A DNA stretch of 64,000 bases from Diploscapter coronatus. Lineage: Eukaryota > Nematoda > Chromadorea > Rhabditida > Rhabditidae. Under the pieces are notes generated by a model. The model was not told where the DNA came from and made no database searches. It saw only the letters and a program-made list of their open reading frames with translations. Shown piece after piece: positions 10,702 to 25,200 of the stretch (its first letter is position 1; the number at the start of each line of letters is the position of its first letter). The stretch covers positions 28,411,249-28,475,248 of the forward strand of contig OZ038423.1 of NCBI GenBank assembly GCA_964036155.1. The letters are read 5' to 3'. The position numbers and the translations under genes were made by a program.

Positions 10702-13700
10702 ATGCTGGGCTCGTCGGGATCGAGCGGGAATGGGAATCCGCAAGGCCAGGGCCAGGGGATGGTATCCTCCGAGGGAGCGAGGCGACTAATGGAGCTGCTC
10801 TTCAACAGCATTCAGGAAAAGGCTCGCATTCAGAGCAGGCATGACACTGGTAAGGAAAGCTTGTCCTGGAAAAAGTCTAATTTTTTCAAAAATAATGAAA
10901 AAAGCCCTAAATTTAAAAAAGTTTATGGCCATTTTAATGATATTCGAGGAAGCCTGACCATTAGACTATTGAAATACTTTTTCCACGAAAAATATGAACA
11001 TTTCGTGAAACATTTGTTTTCAAAATATTCACTTGAAACCAGTGTGGAATCGACGTAAAATTTAGTAAAATATATATATTAGTATTTTTCGAAACATTTT
11101 TCAAAGTATTTGCCTTCTGGAAAGCACAATATATCGACGTGAAATTTAGTGAAGGGTGTATTAGTACATTCTGAAACATCTCTTTCTCAAGAGAATAAAT
11201 TTCCCAGAAATGTTGACGGCCATCGACTCGATCGACAGGCTGCGAGGGAACTGGTGCAAATCCGCGGAGGAGGCCAAGGAGCTCAGAATCGCCGTACAAG
11301 AGATGGGGGCTAAGTTGAGGTTAGAAGTGAAGAAAATTAGCATACTTGGATTTTTTAAAAGAAATTTGGTGTGGATTTCAAAATAAAAAGAAACCAATTA
11401 TTAAGATTCAGGATAGCCCTTATCAGGAATTACATCATTTGGGGTTTTAAGAAAAATGTTTAAAAACGATGAAACCATCAAAAATGATAAATTTTTGAAA
11501 AATGTCACTTATTTGATTTTTTCAGCCAACGTGACCAGGAGCTGAAGACTGCATTGGCTGAACTGAATGACGCGCGGAACGACGCGCGAACGCAGCTGAG
11601 CGAGATCAGCCAGATGAAGGAAGATCTCAAACTCATGGACAACAGATTCAAAATGATACAACAAGTCATCAAGGTCACTCTTAAAATCGAGGAGAATCTA
11701 ATCTGATACTAGATTAGGATAAACGAATGTAGACTTGGGAAATTTCGAGCTGCGGTTAACCCCATGAAAAATAGTATGTCTTATCGAGAGAGAGAAAAGG
11801 CATGTTTTCTTTCCGTCTCTCAATATGACACTATCCCGTTTCATGCGGTTCGAAATTCTCCAAATTTGAGCGAGTGATGGATTTTTTAAAAAAGATACTT
11901 TTTCTGGTTTGTTAGGATCATTTCTTGTCCAAATCAGTTTCTTATGAAATTTTGAAGCATAGTCCGAAAAAAATAGAAATTTATCTTGTTATGATCAACT
12001 CTTATTCAAATCAGTTCTTTATCAAAAGTGCTCTAATATATCCTAATATTTTGAAATCTCCAATTTAAAAATCACCACAATTCCCCATTTTCAGAGCCAA
12101 TTCGACCACTTGTCCGTCGAGAGCAGGAGGGAGTTGGATTTCATCAACGAGCCTGCCCCCATCCTGCGATCGCACTCAGTTAGGGGACGCAAAAATGTGA
12201 CCGTAAGTCAAAAATGAAATATTTCATTTTTTAGTCTTTGCATATTTTGATGATTTCAATCGGATATATACCCACTATACGTTCAGCTCCTCAACAAATC
12301 TTGATGATTCTTATAGCTTTATAAGAAACTAAGCATTGCTAATGATTCGGGAAATTTAGAACATCTCGGATGAACAGGATAGCGACAATTTGGACTATGA
12401 TGAAACGGCAGACTCCTGCAATATGGAACAAGAGGCCGGTGTGCTCAGGTACGAGAAGTTTAAAATAATCAAAAGCTGAAACTTTCTTGCTTTAATAAAA
12501 ATTTTCTGAACGTACGGCTATTTTGTTTGTTTGTTTTTTAAAGCCTTCTACCTTTAAACGAGCATCTTTCCTGAATGATTACTTTTCGAAAATTCGTTTT
12601 GCAGGAATGGCCGAGCCTACAATCGCTCGTCGCAGCATCAAATTCTGAAGCAACGTTCCTCGACCGCACCTCCCAAACGTAAGCAGTCCAGAATCACAAC
12701 TGGATACACCATTAAGGAGGAGGATGATTTGGTAGGAGAACTGGAAAATTCGAAATATTGAAATAAGTCTAAAAGTTTGACATAAAAGATGCATTTCCTG
12801 AAATGTTATTACTTGAAAATTCGTTAGAAAGAAAGGAGACAATATTTCCTTTTGAAACAAATAATGATTGAAAATTTATATCTAAGATGTGTTTCATGGT
12901 TTTCTAAAATTGAATCAGTTTTTTAACGCCCAATATTATTGATGTAGTTGGATGTATGCATACAAAACTCTAAAATATGGAAAATGAAATAAAACTCGGC
13001 GCGGTGTGTTTCAGGCCTTTCATAAACTAGTTCTTTTTTTTTCTGAAAAAGAACTCTAAATACTGTAGAGTATATTTAAAAAAAAAAAAAAAACTAATTT
13101 TCAGCGCGACGAACTCCCCGCAAAGAGGTCGAAGGAGCAGCAGGAACGCATCGAGGTGCGCACCACCATCCACATCACTGAGGGCGAGGAGCAGGAGAAC
13201 AGGTGAAGAAAGTTATGGCAGGCGGTTTTATCAGCCTATTATATACCCATGGGATTGAGATAGTTTTGAATCATTGGATTTGTAGAATATCCTAAACAGT
13301 TTGCAATCTTCTATTCTTGATCATGCAAAAATCGTGCAATTAAATTAGACTGGCTTTTTCTCAATGCTACACAAATTATAATTTGGAATATGTTATGAAT
13401 TTCATGAAAAATCACCCTAGATTTTCAATTTTTATCAGTTGTATTACTAATTTTGAAATGCTCTTTCCAGACCTCCCCAATCGCAGTACCTGTTCAACAG
13501 CGAGAATCGCGTGCAGCCGCTACCGAAGACCATCCACAAACGCAGCCTCAGGAAGAGTTTCTCGGAGAACAGTCTGCTCAAGGTTAGGAGTAAAATAGTC
13601 TTTTTTGGAAAGCTCACTCATTTTTTCACCAAAACTTGTTCGCTTCCTAGTCGTCTGAAATTTTTTAGAAACTAAAAATTTTCGATATTATTATTTTTTT

Positions 13701-16700
13701 TTAGAAAAATGCTTTTGTAACGATTTCCTTGAGAGCAAGAAATTATGTAATAACCGAAACTTATTTGATTTTTTAGGATTTTAAAACTCCACCAGGCAAC
13801 TTCCAGCCGCAGTCGGGAAGAACTGCAAGCACTTTGGATATGTAAGTTTGAGAAACTTTTAAAGAAGTATAACACACTCCTCAAAGTAGTGCTTCCACAT
13901 AGCCTCATTTAGTTTTAAAAATAAAATTAGATTTTTACACATTCATAAATGACATTATTATTTTCAAACAAAACCCTAAATATGCAAGTCAAAGTTTCAA
14001 TTTTTCAGCCGCGGTCAGCTGCGCACGCCGGGAGGCAAGTCGTGGACGAACGGCCGCAGAATCGAAGAAAGAAGACATCGCTTCGAGCCGCTCTCCGCAC
14101 TCCTCAAAATCACGACCTGCGACGTGTGCCACGGAGGCATAAACTTCACATCCAAGCCTGCAGTCAAATGCTCAGACTGCCAGCAACAAGTCCACAAAAC
14201 TTGCTCGCTGTAAGTCTGTTTGTCTTTTCTCGGAATTAGAAATCTAAATTTTTGTCTAAAAATAAGCAAAAACCCACGGCGCTGTTTCGTGTAAAGCGAT
14301 TTCTGAAATTTGAATTGTGTGGAAATGAACTTATTTGAACTTGATGGATGAGAATTAGCGAATTTGGGATATTTAGAAAATGTAATATTTTATTGGTTTA
14401 AAAAAATTATTTTAGGCGTCTGCCGCTTCCTTGCGTGCCGCGCACAGTCACTCCAAGGACGCCGAGCAGAAAGCGTGGAGACCCGTCCGTTTACAGACTT
14501 CAGGTAAAATAGGAAATTTTGGATATGTTCCAAGAAAGTTTAATACAAGGAGTTGCGTCTGTTACAATGATCACTTTATTTCCAAAGTCTTTCGGCTATT
14601 ATTATTATTATTATTTAAAGGTAAAAATGAAGATAGATTTTTATAGGTTTCAAGCAAACTTTATATGCAAATTTCACTGAAAGTATTAATCGTTCCCGTC
14701 TTTTTTATCTTATTTAAAATTAGCTTATGATTTTCTTTCGCAGGACTTCTGCCCGCCCTCGACCCCCATGATTCCCTACCCGATTATTCACTGCGTCGTT
14801 GCCCTCGAGAAGAGAGGCCTATCTCACGAGGGGATCTACCGAGTGCCCGGGAAGATTTCTAGTGTAAGAGTTTTAGATATCTATAAAACCTATCGAATTT
14901 ACTTGATTTAAAAATTGAATTTATGTTATAATGATTAAAATACGTAGGGATTTTTAAAATTATTCTTATTCGGGTGATTTTTTTAAACGAATGTCACCAT
15001 ACGAACTTATCGAGTTCATTCAGATTTACCAGAACTTATACAAGATCTGTTACATATCTAACGTATTTTGACGAAAACTTCTATGAACAATTATTTTTTT
15101 GTTTTTTTTTTATAAAAATCGAATAAAATCAAAGTAAATTTACTTTAATAATAAATCGATTTTGTCAAACTTACTAAATTTCTTTTTCCAGGTGACCTCC
15201 CTGCTGAACGAGTTGCGGACTGCTCGAGCGATTCCGAAGTTGGAGATGCAGGACACCGAGGTCATCACCGACTGCATCAAGAAGTTCCTCAGAGAACTCA
15301 GGGTTCGAAAGTTTCGAAAAATATTATTTTGAAATTTTTTGAGGTATCCATTTTTGGAAGAAAAAACCAAAATCAACCGTTTTTATTCTTCTGAGTTACC
15401 CAGGATTATCATAATCTTATAGACTTGGAAAACTAGAAGAATGAGATTTTCAAAGAAAACTTTAGGACCCCCTGATTCCGAGATCGTCTCTGCTGGAATT
15501 CGTGCGAGCGACGAAGAGCAAAGATATGCTGCTGGCGCTGAACGCGGCCATCTGCGACCTGCCACAACCCAATCGGGACACTCTCGCCTATCTCTGTCTT
15601 CACTGGCAAAGGGTAAGTTAACATTTTCTTTTCTCAAATAAAAAACGAAAATATCTATTTAAAAACACGATCTCGCATATCTTTGTTTTCGTTGGCAAAG
15701 GTTGAGAAGATTTTTATGAGTTTTCGAAGAAAAAAACGCCTTTCCATTAAAAAGGAACTCTAGTCTCTTCTGTCTGCACTGGCAAACGAAGGCGATTTTT
15801 ATATTTTTGAAAATTTCAACAAAAGATACAATTTTCTGTAAGCCTCAAGTTGTCTTCGTAAATTTTGGATAATTTACAGCGTATTGATGCAGTTAGGTAG
15901 ATCATCGTTCGTTAAAAATTAAGTAAAAGAATGAAATCTGTAGGTTTCAACATTTTTCTATAGGCAGTAGAACAAATATATGAATAGTGATAGAAACTTC
16001 TGATAAGTAGGAATAATTTTCAAGCTTGATTTCTTTCCAGGTGGCAAATCAGGCTCATCTGAGCAAGATGCCAATCGAGAACATTGCCAGAGTCGTTGCC
16101 CCTTCGGTGCTCATTCCGCAGCAGAAAATGGACAATCTCAATGCAGCCGGCAGGTATCTGATTTTAAAGCAAATGACTTGTATGAAGTCATGAACAAAAT
16201 TTACTTTTTCTGGGATTGGAAAGGGAAAATCCTGCTTACGCCTCTATATCTATGATTGAAAATCACTCATTATTATTACCAAAAATATAGAATCAATAAC
16301 GATTCAAATTGAGCATTAAAGTCCGAATTTGAAACTGAATTTATTATTTCAGAGAATCCAGAGCTCACGAACAAGTTATGATTGAGCTGCTCAAAATGAA
16401 ACCGGTGAGTATTTTTTGTTTAAGGTTTTAGAATTACTTTTTATCTTATTAGTTCGGATCACATTGATTTGATTTGTTGATATTGCGAGATGATCATTTT
16501 GAAACATAGTCGAATGATAGTTTTTCGATGTGAATTGCAAATCTAGATTTATACATGTTTCATAATTTCTTTAAATAGAAAAGAACTCGGGAAAGTCCAT
16601 TCTCTTTCTACAAGCATAGAAATTGAAAATTAACTTGACAAACGTCACATTTCAGGCCTACTGGGAGAAGTTCCTGACTTTCAGCGCTCCCACTCCGTAT

Positions 16701-17063
16701 GATTTGGGACAGTCTCCCAGGTACTCCATTTCTATTTTTCTACAATATTTCGCCAATTGTTGATCTTGCAATTTTCATAATTTTTATGTTAGTTCTGAGA
16801 AAATGCTAATTGTTTTCTCTTTAATGCTGTTCCGCAAAACTTTCAAACGGAGAGAAAATCTTAGCGCAATTTTTTTCAGTATTGGCTCCACGGGCGCAGG
16901 CACAGCCATTGGCCCTCTGGATCCCTCGCACATGGCGGGTCCCTCCCATTCCAACCACGGCAACGTCCCACCTCTCGGCGCCCTCGATTCCCCCACACAG
17001 GCTTATCCCCCACCCCTCATTCGACCCAATCGACCCTACCGCCTTTTCGACTCTCCATACTGA
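10702..17063 (+). CDS. cyk-4: CYK-4 / MgcRacGAP, centralspindlin RhoGAP
   Basis: The Rho-family GAP subunit of centralspindlin, which bundles central-spindle microtubules with the kinesin-6 MKLP1/ZEN-4 and directs cytokinesis. Eighteen exons: 10702-10849, 11208-11319, 11526-11673, 12095-12202, 12360-12448, 12605-12731, 13105-13202, 13471-13582, 13777-13841, 14009-14209, 14416-14503, 14744-14863, 15192-15302, 15466-15612, 16041-16153, 16353-16404, 16656-16720, 16880-17063. They give 695 residues with phases consistent throughout. Residues about 30-150 are a predicted coiled coil (partner binding). A basic, Ser-rich linker follows. A C1 zinc finger has all ligands: H359, C373, C376, C390, C393, H398, C401, C409. 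The RhoGAP domain runs from about 433 to 620, with the arginine finger R465 in GIYRVPG and the LRELRDPLIP motif. The tail is Gly/Pro-rich and ends FDSPY. Length is close to the C. elegans protein. Confidence 0.96.
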
Positions 17064-19273
17064 ACCACTCAACAACCACCTGTTACAATAATTCCCACTC
17101 CCCTTGATCTACAGTATCGCAACACGTAAGCCATTGACCCTAGTTTTCAAACTATGGAAAGTGAGCAAAAGACTTGGGAGTTTAGATCTGCAATTTTATG
17201 AAGGAAGGTGAAAAATACGCTAACATCCTAAAACTGTCATCTCTGACTTAGTTCGGATTCTTTTCTTTTATCTTTCAGAGGGAACTTTTAGAATCAAGTC
17301 TAAATTCTCCAAGTCTACTTTTCAATTCTACACTGACTCCTGTCACATTTCTTATCAAAATAATTCTACCCCTAAAATTTTTGAGTTGGCTTTGTAGGCT
17401 TACAGCTTTCCCACTCCTTTTCCTTCAAAAATAATGAAACCCTACAATCCACATTACCACAACTGATTTTATCCATTTTTCTTGCATTTTTATTATTCCC
17501 TAAAACTGACTAAGGTGCTAGTTTTCTTTTTCTTTCTTAAAATTATATAATCCTACTCGTTTTTTTCTCTCGAAATCTCTCATTAGAAATACTCAATTTC
17601 TTGTTTTTCAGTACTTCTTCATAAAATGGAGAATTTTCTTCTTTTCTGAAAAAGATAATCCAAAATTTGATTACTCGACATCTCTACTGATTCAGATCTT
17701 TTCAATAGATAATCTCATTTTTAAGCAAGCTGATAAATTTTCTTTCGTTTTACCAGATCTCTAATTTGATAATCCCTGAACGTTTTCGTGTATATTTTGA
17801 TTGGAGTAGTACTCTTTCCCAGATTTTAGTAACTGATGAAAAATCCCACATTTTTAGGTAAGGCCAACTTCAGTAATTTTTATTTGACCCAGAAATTTAT
17901 TTATCTCCGAATACGACAACCGTTTGTCTATTCGAAATCGCCCTATTTTGTATACCGATTATCACCCGACAAGTTCAGATAAAGTGTTTGTTTGAAGAGG
18001 TGTACTTTTCTTTTCTGGAAGGAAGTTGAAATACTTCACGCGAAAATATTTGTATCGATTTTTTCATGTTTCAAAAATTAGTTCTGTTCCTTCAATAATG
18101 AAAGTAGAATTATTCCTAAGCCTTTTATATAGGTTTTTTTTTCAAATTGCAAAATTTGATGAATCGAAAGATTTTGAATGGATAATCGTGCACATTTTTG
18201 CATCCTACAGTGAGAAGAGATATTTCCAGAACTGCTGGCAGAGTTAAATCCTTATCTAGTGTAAAATGCGCAATATCATAATCACTTGTCCTTCCCCATG
18301 CTTTATTATGTGATGAGTATTTATAAACATTCGTGATGATTTTTTGCCGAAAACCCTGGATATTTCTTTGGTTCAAAGATTTATATCGTACCCTTTTCCA
18401 GCTTTTCGCAACAAAAACGATAAAATTCAAATCTTGTATCGAAATTTTATTAAACTTCTCATTCTTCGAAAATGGTTGCACAGAATATTCTAAAAATGAG
18501 ATAACACAATAAAATGATTGAAATGGGGCTTGAAAGAGCAAGAAGAATAGACTATTCTGAGCCTGAATTACGAAATTTCTATGAATTGATTAAAGAAATG
18601 AAAGACATTTAAAAAAAAAAATCACGAAAAAGTAACTATTCGAACTTTTCAAGCTCCATTTCAATTCGACTATATCCTTTGAAAAAATAAATGAAATGTA
18701 CCGGTCATGATGCGTCATTCAGAGAAAATGTATATGGCTAAAATATGTATCGATCAGAAATAGATCCTCGAAAAAATCGGACCATTTTTGGAAAATTGAG
18801 GAAATTAATTCTGTCCAACTCCAGGTTGTTCCAAAAAATGGATGACTTTTTCAAATCACCCAAAAATAATGCCCTAAAATAACCTAGTCAATAGATACTT
18901 GCTATCATTTCTATACACGTATGAGCGTGATTTCTAAGAGTTGTGAGAAAATTCAACTTTTTGAGAAAATAACATAATACAAGGCAAGAATGGAGGGAGC
19001 GGTGAAAATCTTAAAGGCTCTAAAAATAGCCAATTTTTCCAATTCTTTTGATTTTAAGCAACATTTTTAGAACCCTGAAAATTTAGATGACTTCGAAAAT
19101 TTGGGTTTTTTTAAAATACTTTTCAGAATGCAAATTTTAGAAATCATCAAAACTGAAATATAACATTCGGAAAATCAATAATTCTATCAAAGAAGATCCT
19201 TTTCCAGACTTGTAAAAATCAGTTGATGAAAAACTTCTAGGATTTTTTAAGAGTTCGATTTTTCCAAGTCTGT
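17064..19273. other. Convergent intergenic region
   Basis: The 3' ends of cyk-4 (plus) and the cotransporter (minus) face each other across this AT-rich stretch. Plus-strand AATAAA motifs occur near 18508 and 18686 and could serve a long cyk-4 3'UTR. The minus frame at 18125-18541 has no ATG and AT-rich third positions, so I do not call it a gene. Nothing else was recognised. Confidence 0.5.
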
Positions 19274-22200
19274 TTACGAATAGATGGTGACGACCTCTGC
19301 GCCCGTACCGCGAATCAGAATGACACGACGAAGGCCCTCGGTGAGTGCCTCGATGAATTCCATATCTGGAAAATGGACTTTTAATTCTTGGACAAGGTTT
19401 TGTCATAGAAACTCTTAGATGAGTCGCCAAATTTAAATTCGTTCCACATTAGTGATTACTTGAAACGTACGCTAGAATGTTAAGAAGATAGCAATTTTAA
19501 AAGATTTGAAATGAGTTTTGACGATTTCATAATTCATTTTTAGAATGAAATATTTTTAAAACGGATTCTTTTTCTATGTTTTACGACTTCTTCAAAATAT
19601 CTTCCAAAATGATCTTTATAGTCCGTGGTAACATCCTCGAAGTAAAACAATCAAAAACTATTTCTCATTCTCTGCTAGGACGGCTATTGTCATTTTTTAT
19701 AAACTTAGGAACAATAGCCAAAACTCACAATAAACATCTGACGAAGGCTCAGGAGGACCGGGGAGATTGACGAATATCATCTGTGCATCGGTACTTTTGT
19801 TCTTCATCAATTCATTCAACTTCACAGCCGTGTGCATTTTATGCACGTTATATCTCCTTCTTCTCGTTTCCTCAGCGTTCGTTGACTTCGTCTAAAAATT
19901 TCAGTCCAGCGTGATTTTTCAAAATTACGATAAATTTACCTCATCCTCGCTAAACCGAACCCGACCCTCCTTTTGAATGGGTTTCGCATTATCTTGATTG
20001 TGAATAGAGTTCTCCAATTTGTCAAGTCTATCATGGATGGAGGGCTAAATTAAAGATTTTTTAAACATAATTTTGAAGCTAGAAAATGAAGGCTCTGATC
20101 TTCATAAATAAGAAAAAAATCTAACATGATAAAAGAACTAGAAACAAATAAATAAAATCGCAACCTACCATACTATCTTCATTAACTTTGGACAATTTCC
20201 TCTGCGTGACTTCTTCGAGATGCGCTTGAATGTCCTTGCTTCTGTCCGTTTTATTCAGCGACTTTAGCATTTTACTCCTCTCTTCCATTTTCATCGTTCT
20301 CTCATAGGTGTATTCAGAAATATCGGAGTCGGTCTAAATTTACTGTTTATATCACATCAACCGCTAAATTATCGAGTGGTTTTTCATCATATCGTAAGTT
20401 CTTTCTGAAATATACTGAGCCAAAATTTTCTACTTTTTTATTGAATTAGTTTCCGAACTTGGCATATGTTCCAAGAAAAGTATAAGTAGAGGTTCTAAAA
20501 ATCACAGGGATATTTGATCAGTAGATCGTTAGGTTTATACAAGAAAAATAAGCAAATTTCATAAAATTAACTCACCATTTCAATGACGTCAACTTTGGCG
20601 TCGATTCTGAGATGGTAGAGGAACTTCTCGAGATCCGCCTTCATTTGCACGTTATTGTCCTGAATTTTCCTACTTTTTTCAATATCTCAAAAATGTCCAA
20701 TAAAGTGTAGCGTTTTCTTCAAAATTTCATAATCTTCAAAGATTAGTACTTCTTGCATATTTTTTTCTAAAAATACTATTATTTTCCAAAAAACCCTTAC
20801 TTTTCTCAATAGTTCCTAATTGCCATACAAATTTGATATTTTCATCATTTTCGATGTTTTTGTTTTCGCATTGCACCGAAATTGGCTAATTTCTTCAATT
20901 GTTTTCGCCCTTACAAAATATTATGTACGATGATAAATTATTAATTTATTTTGCAGAACGACTTTTTTTTATTTATGGCGCTATTATCTTCACCTTTCAT
21001 TATAAATGAATCGTTCTGATTCATAGTGGAAATTTAAAAAAAAGTTGTTGGTTCGTTTTGAGTGAAAAATGGTTATTTTTCTGCGCAAATTTAGTAATTT
21101 ATCCATTCCTCAAAGGGAAAATTGAAATTTACCAACCTCAACATGTGCAATAGCGAATAGTCTCAGCGTCGTACTTCGCCAAGTTTTATGTTGTCGCAAC
21201 AAAAATGGCAGCAACATCAAAAGACCTCCATCGTGGACGACCCACCTAGAAATTCAATTATTTGAAGAACAAATTTCGAGAACTTACCAAACATCAATAT
21301 TTCCTGTGACTTTCGTGCCTGTCGGAGGGTAATCGTGTGCATTTTTCGGCACCAGAATTGCGCATCTGAAATTAAATATGTTCCAACACATGTCATTTAT
21401 TTCTGTTACATTACCATTACTAATGTCAGTAGTTTTGTAATTCAATTTCAATAATGAATTTCAAAGATATTTCAAACAATCTATAAAATATGCAGAAATA
21501 CAAATTTTAATAGTGTTTGATGTGAATTGAGCAAAAAATAAACAAATAACGCACTGAGCAGCGGTGATCGTCCTGATGATATGAACGAAATTGTGCGCGA
21601 CATGCCACTGGTTCTCCTGCTTCCAGTGATCCGGCCAGCCCAGCACGACCGCGTTGTGCCGAAGTCCACCCAAACCGGAGGTCTGGAAAAATGAATTTAT
21701 TGAAACTCGAAAAATAAGTTTCAAAGGATCAATTTTTAACTATCCTTGAATTCTGTACTAGGATGTGTGTGTTGATCACATAAACAGAAATCAATAAGTC
21801 GTGAATTTTGTAAGTTTCATCTTCCAGACTTATTCGACGTGCTTTGAAACAAGCGATATGACTTGAATAGCGTTCATCATCAAAATCAAAAATATCAATA
21901 TTTTCTACATTAAATGTGCTTTAAAAATATGCAGATTCTGAAATTTTTTTTTATTTATGCAATGCAACAGCCTTAAGGAAGTGATAAAAGTAAAAAATTA
22001 CCTGCACGAGACAGCTAATTCCATCCAGAATGTTCTCGGTGACCAGCACGTCTGAGAAGCCCTTGATTTTGTGCTTGTGGATCATTCCGCGAAGTTCCTG
22101 TAAAATGACAGCACTTTAAAATAGTCTCTTTTTAGTTTACGTGTTGCTTCGCGGCCGCTACTTTCGCCATTTTCGCGTATTCGCCTTCGAGGCAGAGGGC

Positions 22201-25200
22201 GACGATTGTTAGACCCTGAAATTTAAAAATGTTGAAACACTGCTAAAATAATAGAAAAATGAAGTTTACCTTTCCAGCCTTCAGCTGCGAGACGAAATGC
22301 ATGACGCCCTTAGTCTTCTGCGACTCGACTTCATCCACGAGGACGAGTAATTGAGGCCGCCAGTTGCGCGAATGCTGAGGCTTCTCGTCCAGGTTCAGCA
22401 GGGCGAATCTAGAGTAATAAGATATTCGATATCGTATTTACCATTCTTGCAATATTTTTAGATGATTTTCAAGATACCTATAAATTTTTTAAACCACCAT
22501 TGATGAACTTTACACTGCCGTTTTTTTCGAAGGCAGCAATTTCATGAAATTTTGATGTGGTTTTTTGAATTTTGGTTTCATAAATCACAATTAAACAAGA
22601 CAAATCTGCCAACATGCATAAGATGATCAAAGCATGCTTAAAAGTTTTAAATCACAAAAATGAACTCTCCGTACCTAGCGGCACTGAGTCCCAATCCCCT
22701 GATTCCATCGCCCCACTCCTTCTCGGCACCCGCATACTCGATGTATTTGTACACAGCCACACCGACGAAAATGGCGATCAGGGCGAAGTGCCACGCGGAG
22801 ATGAACATCACTGCAACGCACAGAATCGCGCCGATGAAGGACAAGGACCTGGAAGAATACTTTAATATTTAAATTTCCACCGGATTGATTTTAGAATCAT
22901 GGTCAAATAAGAAACAAACAAGGATTTTAAGAAAAAATATATAATTTTTGAAAAATAGCTAACATTTTGCTAATTCTGTATCAAATGGATCATTTTTCTA
23001 TGAGAAGATACGAATAAAGATTACAAAATACACCTTTTATAGGCAAAAACAGTTTCTGGAGCGGCTATTTTTCAAATGAACTGAAAACTTCTTACCAATG
23101 ATAATGCCTAAATCCTGGCCGCCATCCGGGTGATTTCAACAGCGATTGTAAGGCACAGGCTGCGTTCACGCCAAGGTAGCACATCAGGAAGAATCTGGAA
23201 TTTTTAAAAATACTTTTTAAAAGTCAAAACACTAACGCAATAAAAATGGGAAATTTTCAAACAATTTGGCAATTGACTGAAACCTATGATCACTCAATTC
23301 TCAATCTTGTCGTTTCATCTATAAAATTTTAACAATTCAATAGATAGAATTTTCAAGAAAAATTGTCGATTGAAAAGGCATATTGTAGCTGTCTTACTGT
23401 GTAATGAGAGCAGTGAGGCTTTCGAGAACAGCGATCAAAATGCCGCACTCGCAGATGAGGATCGTCACGAAAATAGCCCTGAGAGGCTCGCCTCTTTTGT
23501 CCATCTTCTGGAATGGCTTCAGGAAGGGAATCACATCGTCTGAAAAAGAAAGTTTCAAAATAAGTTTCGGTTGTTACGGAAGTTTAGAATTTTCAATTCT
23601 TGCTGATCATTTGAAAACAAGTTAGTTTCCATCATAATGCTCTAGATATGCATCAAAACTTATGGAAATGATTTTTTTTAAACAGAAAGCAGTTCTGCCA
23701 TTAGAAGAGTATTAAGGAGAAATTTGCAGTAAAAATAGGATAAGATTTAAAGTCTTTAAAATGGAATCTCCAAACGTTTACCTGCGGCAATGGCCTGTAA
23801 CAACCTTGGTGCTCCCGTTAGAGATTGCATCCCGGCTCCGACCGAGGCTAGGAAACAACCTAGCTAAAAATTAAGATTTTTGATAGATGCCTTTTGGGAA
23901 AAGTTAAGAAACACCCTACCAAAATGACTGTAGGAAACGGCCAGGCTAGCTCGGAAATAATCAATCGCCCGAACGCTGATCGGCCGTATTTGTCACGAAG
24001 AAACATCTCAGAGACGGTGGAACCGATCAGAACTACGCCAACGAGATCTGAAAAATTAGAGATTTCATTTTCTACGAAACCCTGCTTTTTTGTAATTTCT
24101 AAATTTCGGTGAAAATTTCATCTTCTGAATTAATTTTCGTTCTTTTTTGACGAGTCACAAGGATAGTAGTTTTCCTGCGTAACTCAATTGTTCAATTGCC
24201 CCGTCCTCTTTTCTCCAACGAAGATATCTTCAGGGCTTGTTTAGAAATAAATTTCGACTATACTTTAGAGCGCAAAAACACATCAAAGATTATATAGGTT
24301 TCAGAAGCGTGCAAAACTAGAAAGTTCTCTTCTAATAATCCAATGACCATTCTCGTCTTATGAATCACTCATAATTTAGTTAGCTATCAAATAATTATCG
24401 TTATGCCAATTATTCAAACCTTAACTATGCGTCTAATTAGCCGAAAAATTATTTAAAAAGCTAGAATATTCTTAGGTTTTTACCAGAATGCATTAAATTT
24501 CATCTTCAATATATACATTTTTAAGTTACCTCCATAAATGACTTTACCCCCTAATCAAGAATTCGTTAATTTTTCCTCATTTTCCCTGTCATTTTCGAGG
24601 AATAAAAGCAGAAATTGAGCATCATTCAATCATTTTCAGTTTTCTTTAGGCCTTTTCTGACAAGGACAGACTCATCCGTCTTCTTTCTTCCTTTGACGAA
24701 ATAAAAAATGAGGTGGAAAGAGGTTATAAGCCAGGTGGTTTTCATAGGCTATCGTTCATTTTATGAAAAAATTGTTTTGACCTTTAGAATAAACATTAAA
24801 AAGCTATTCAAAACTGTTCAATGTCTAACTTTTTCATAATTATAAATTCGGAATTATGATGAAGATATTCGAGGAAATGATAAACAATTTGCTTGATTTT
24901 CTTCTATGCAAGACATTTTTCCAAACTCATTGAAAATTCAACTTCCTAGATCCCCGGTGCTTAATTTTGGGCCAATGTTCCCAGACCTACCCATAACAAT
25001 AATTTATGCAGAGTCGATTTATTGCAGCCCATAACTGGAAAGGAAAAACCAAATGTACTCTTTTTGAATACCCTGAATGGCTTGGATGAGGTAAATTATT
25101 TGGAGGGAGTTTGATAAAAATTTGTAGCAAAAACGAGGAAAAATTGTCAAGTTTTGGAAAATAGCCTAACTATCATGACTTTTGAAATAAGACTCAAAAC

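Noticed and set aside
18125..18541. 138-codon minus frame between the convergent genes
   Set aside because: No ATG in the frame, AT-rich third positions, no motif, and probably antisense to the cyk-4 3'UTR.
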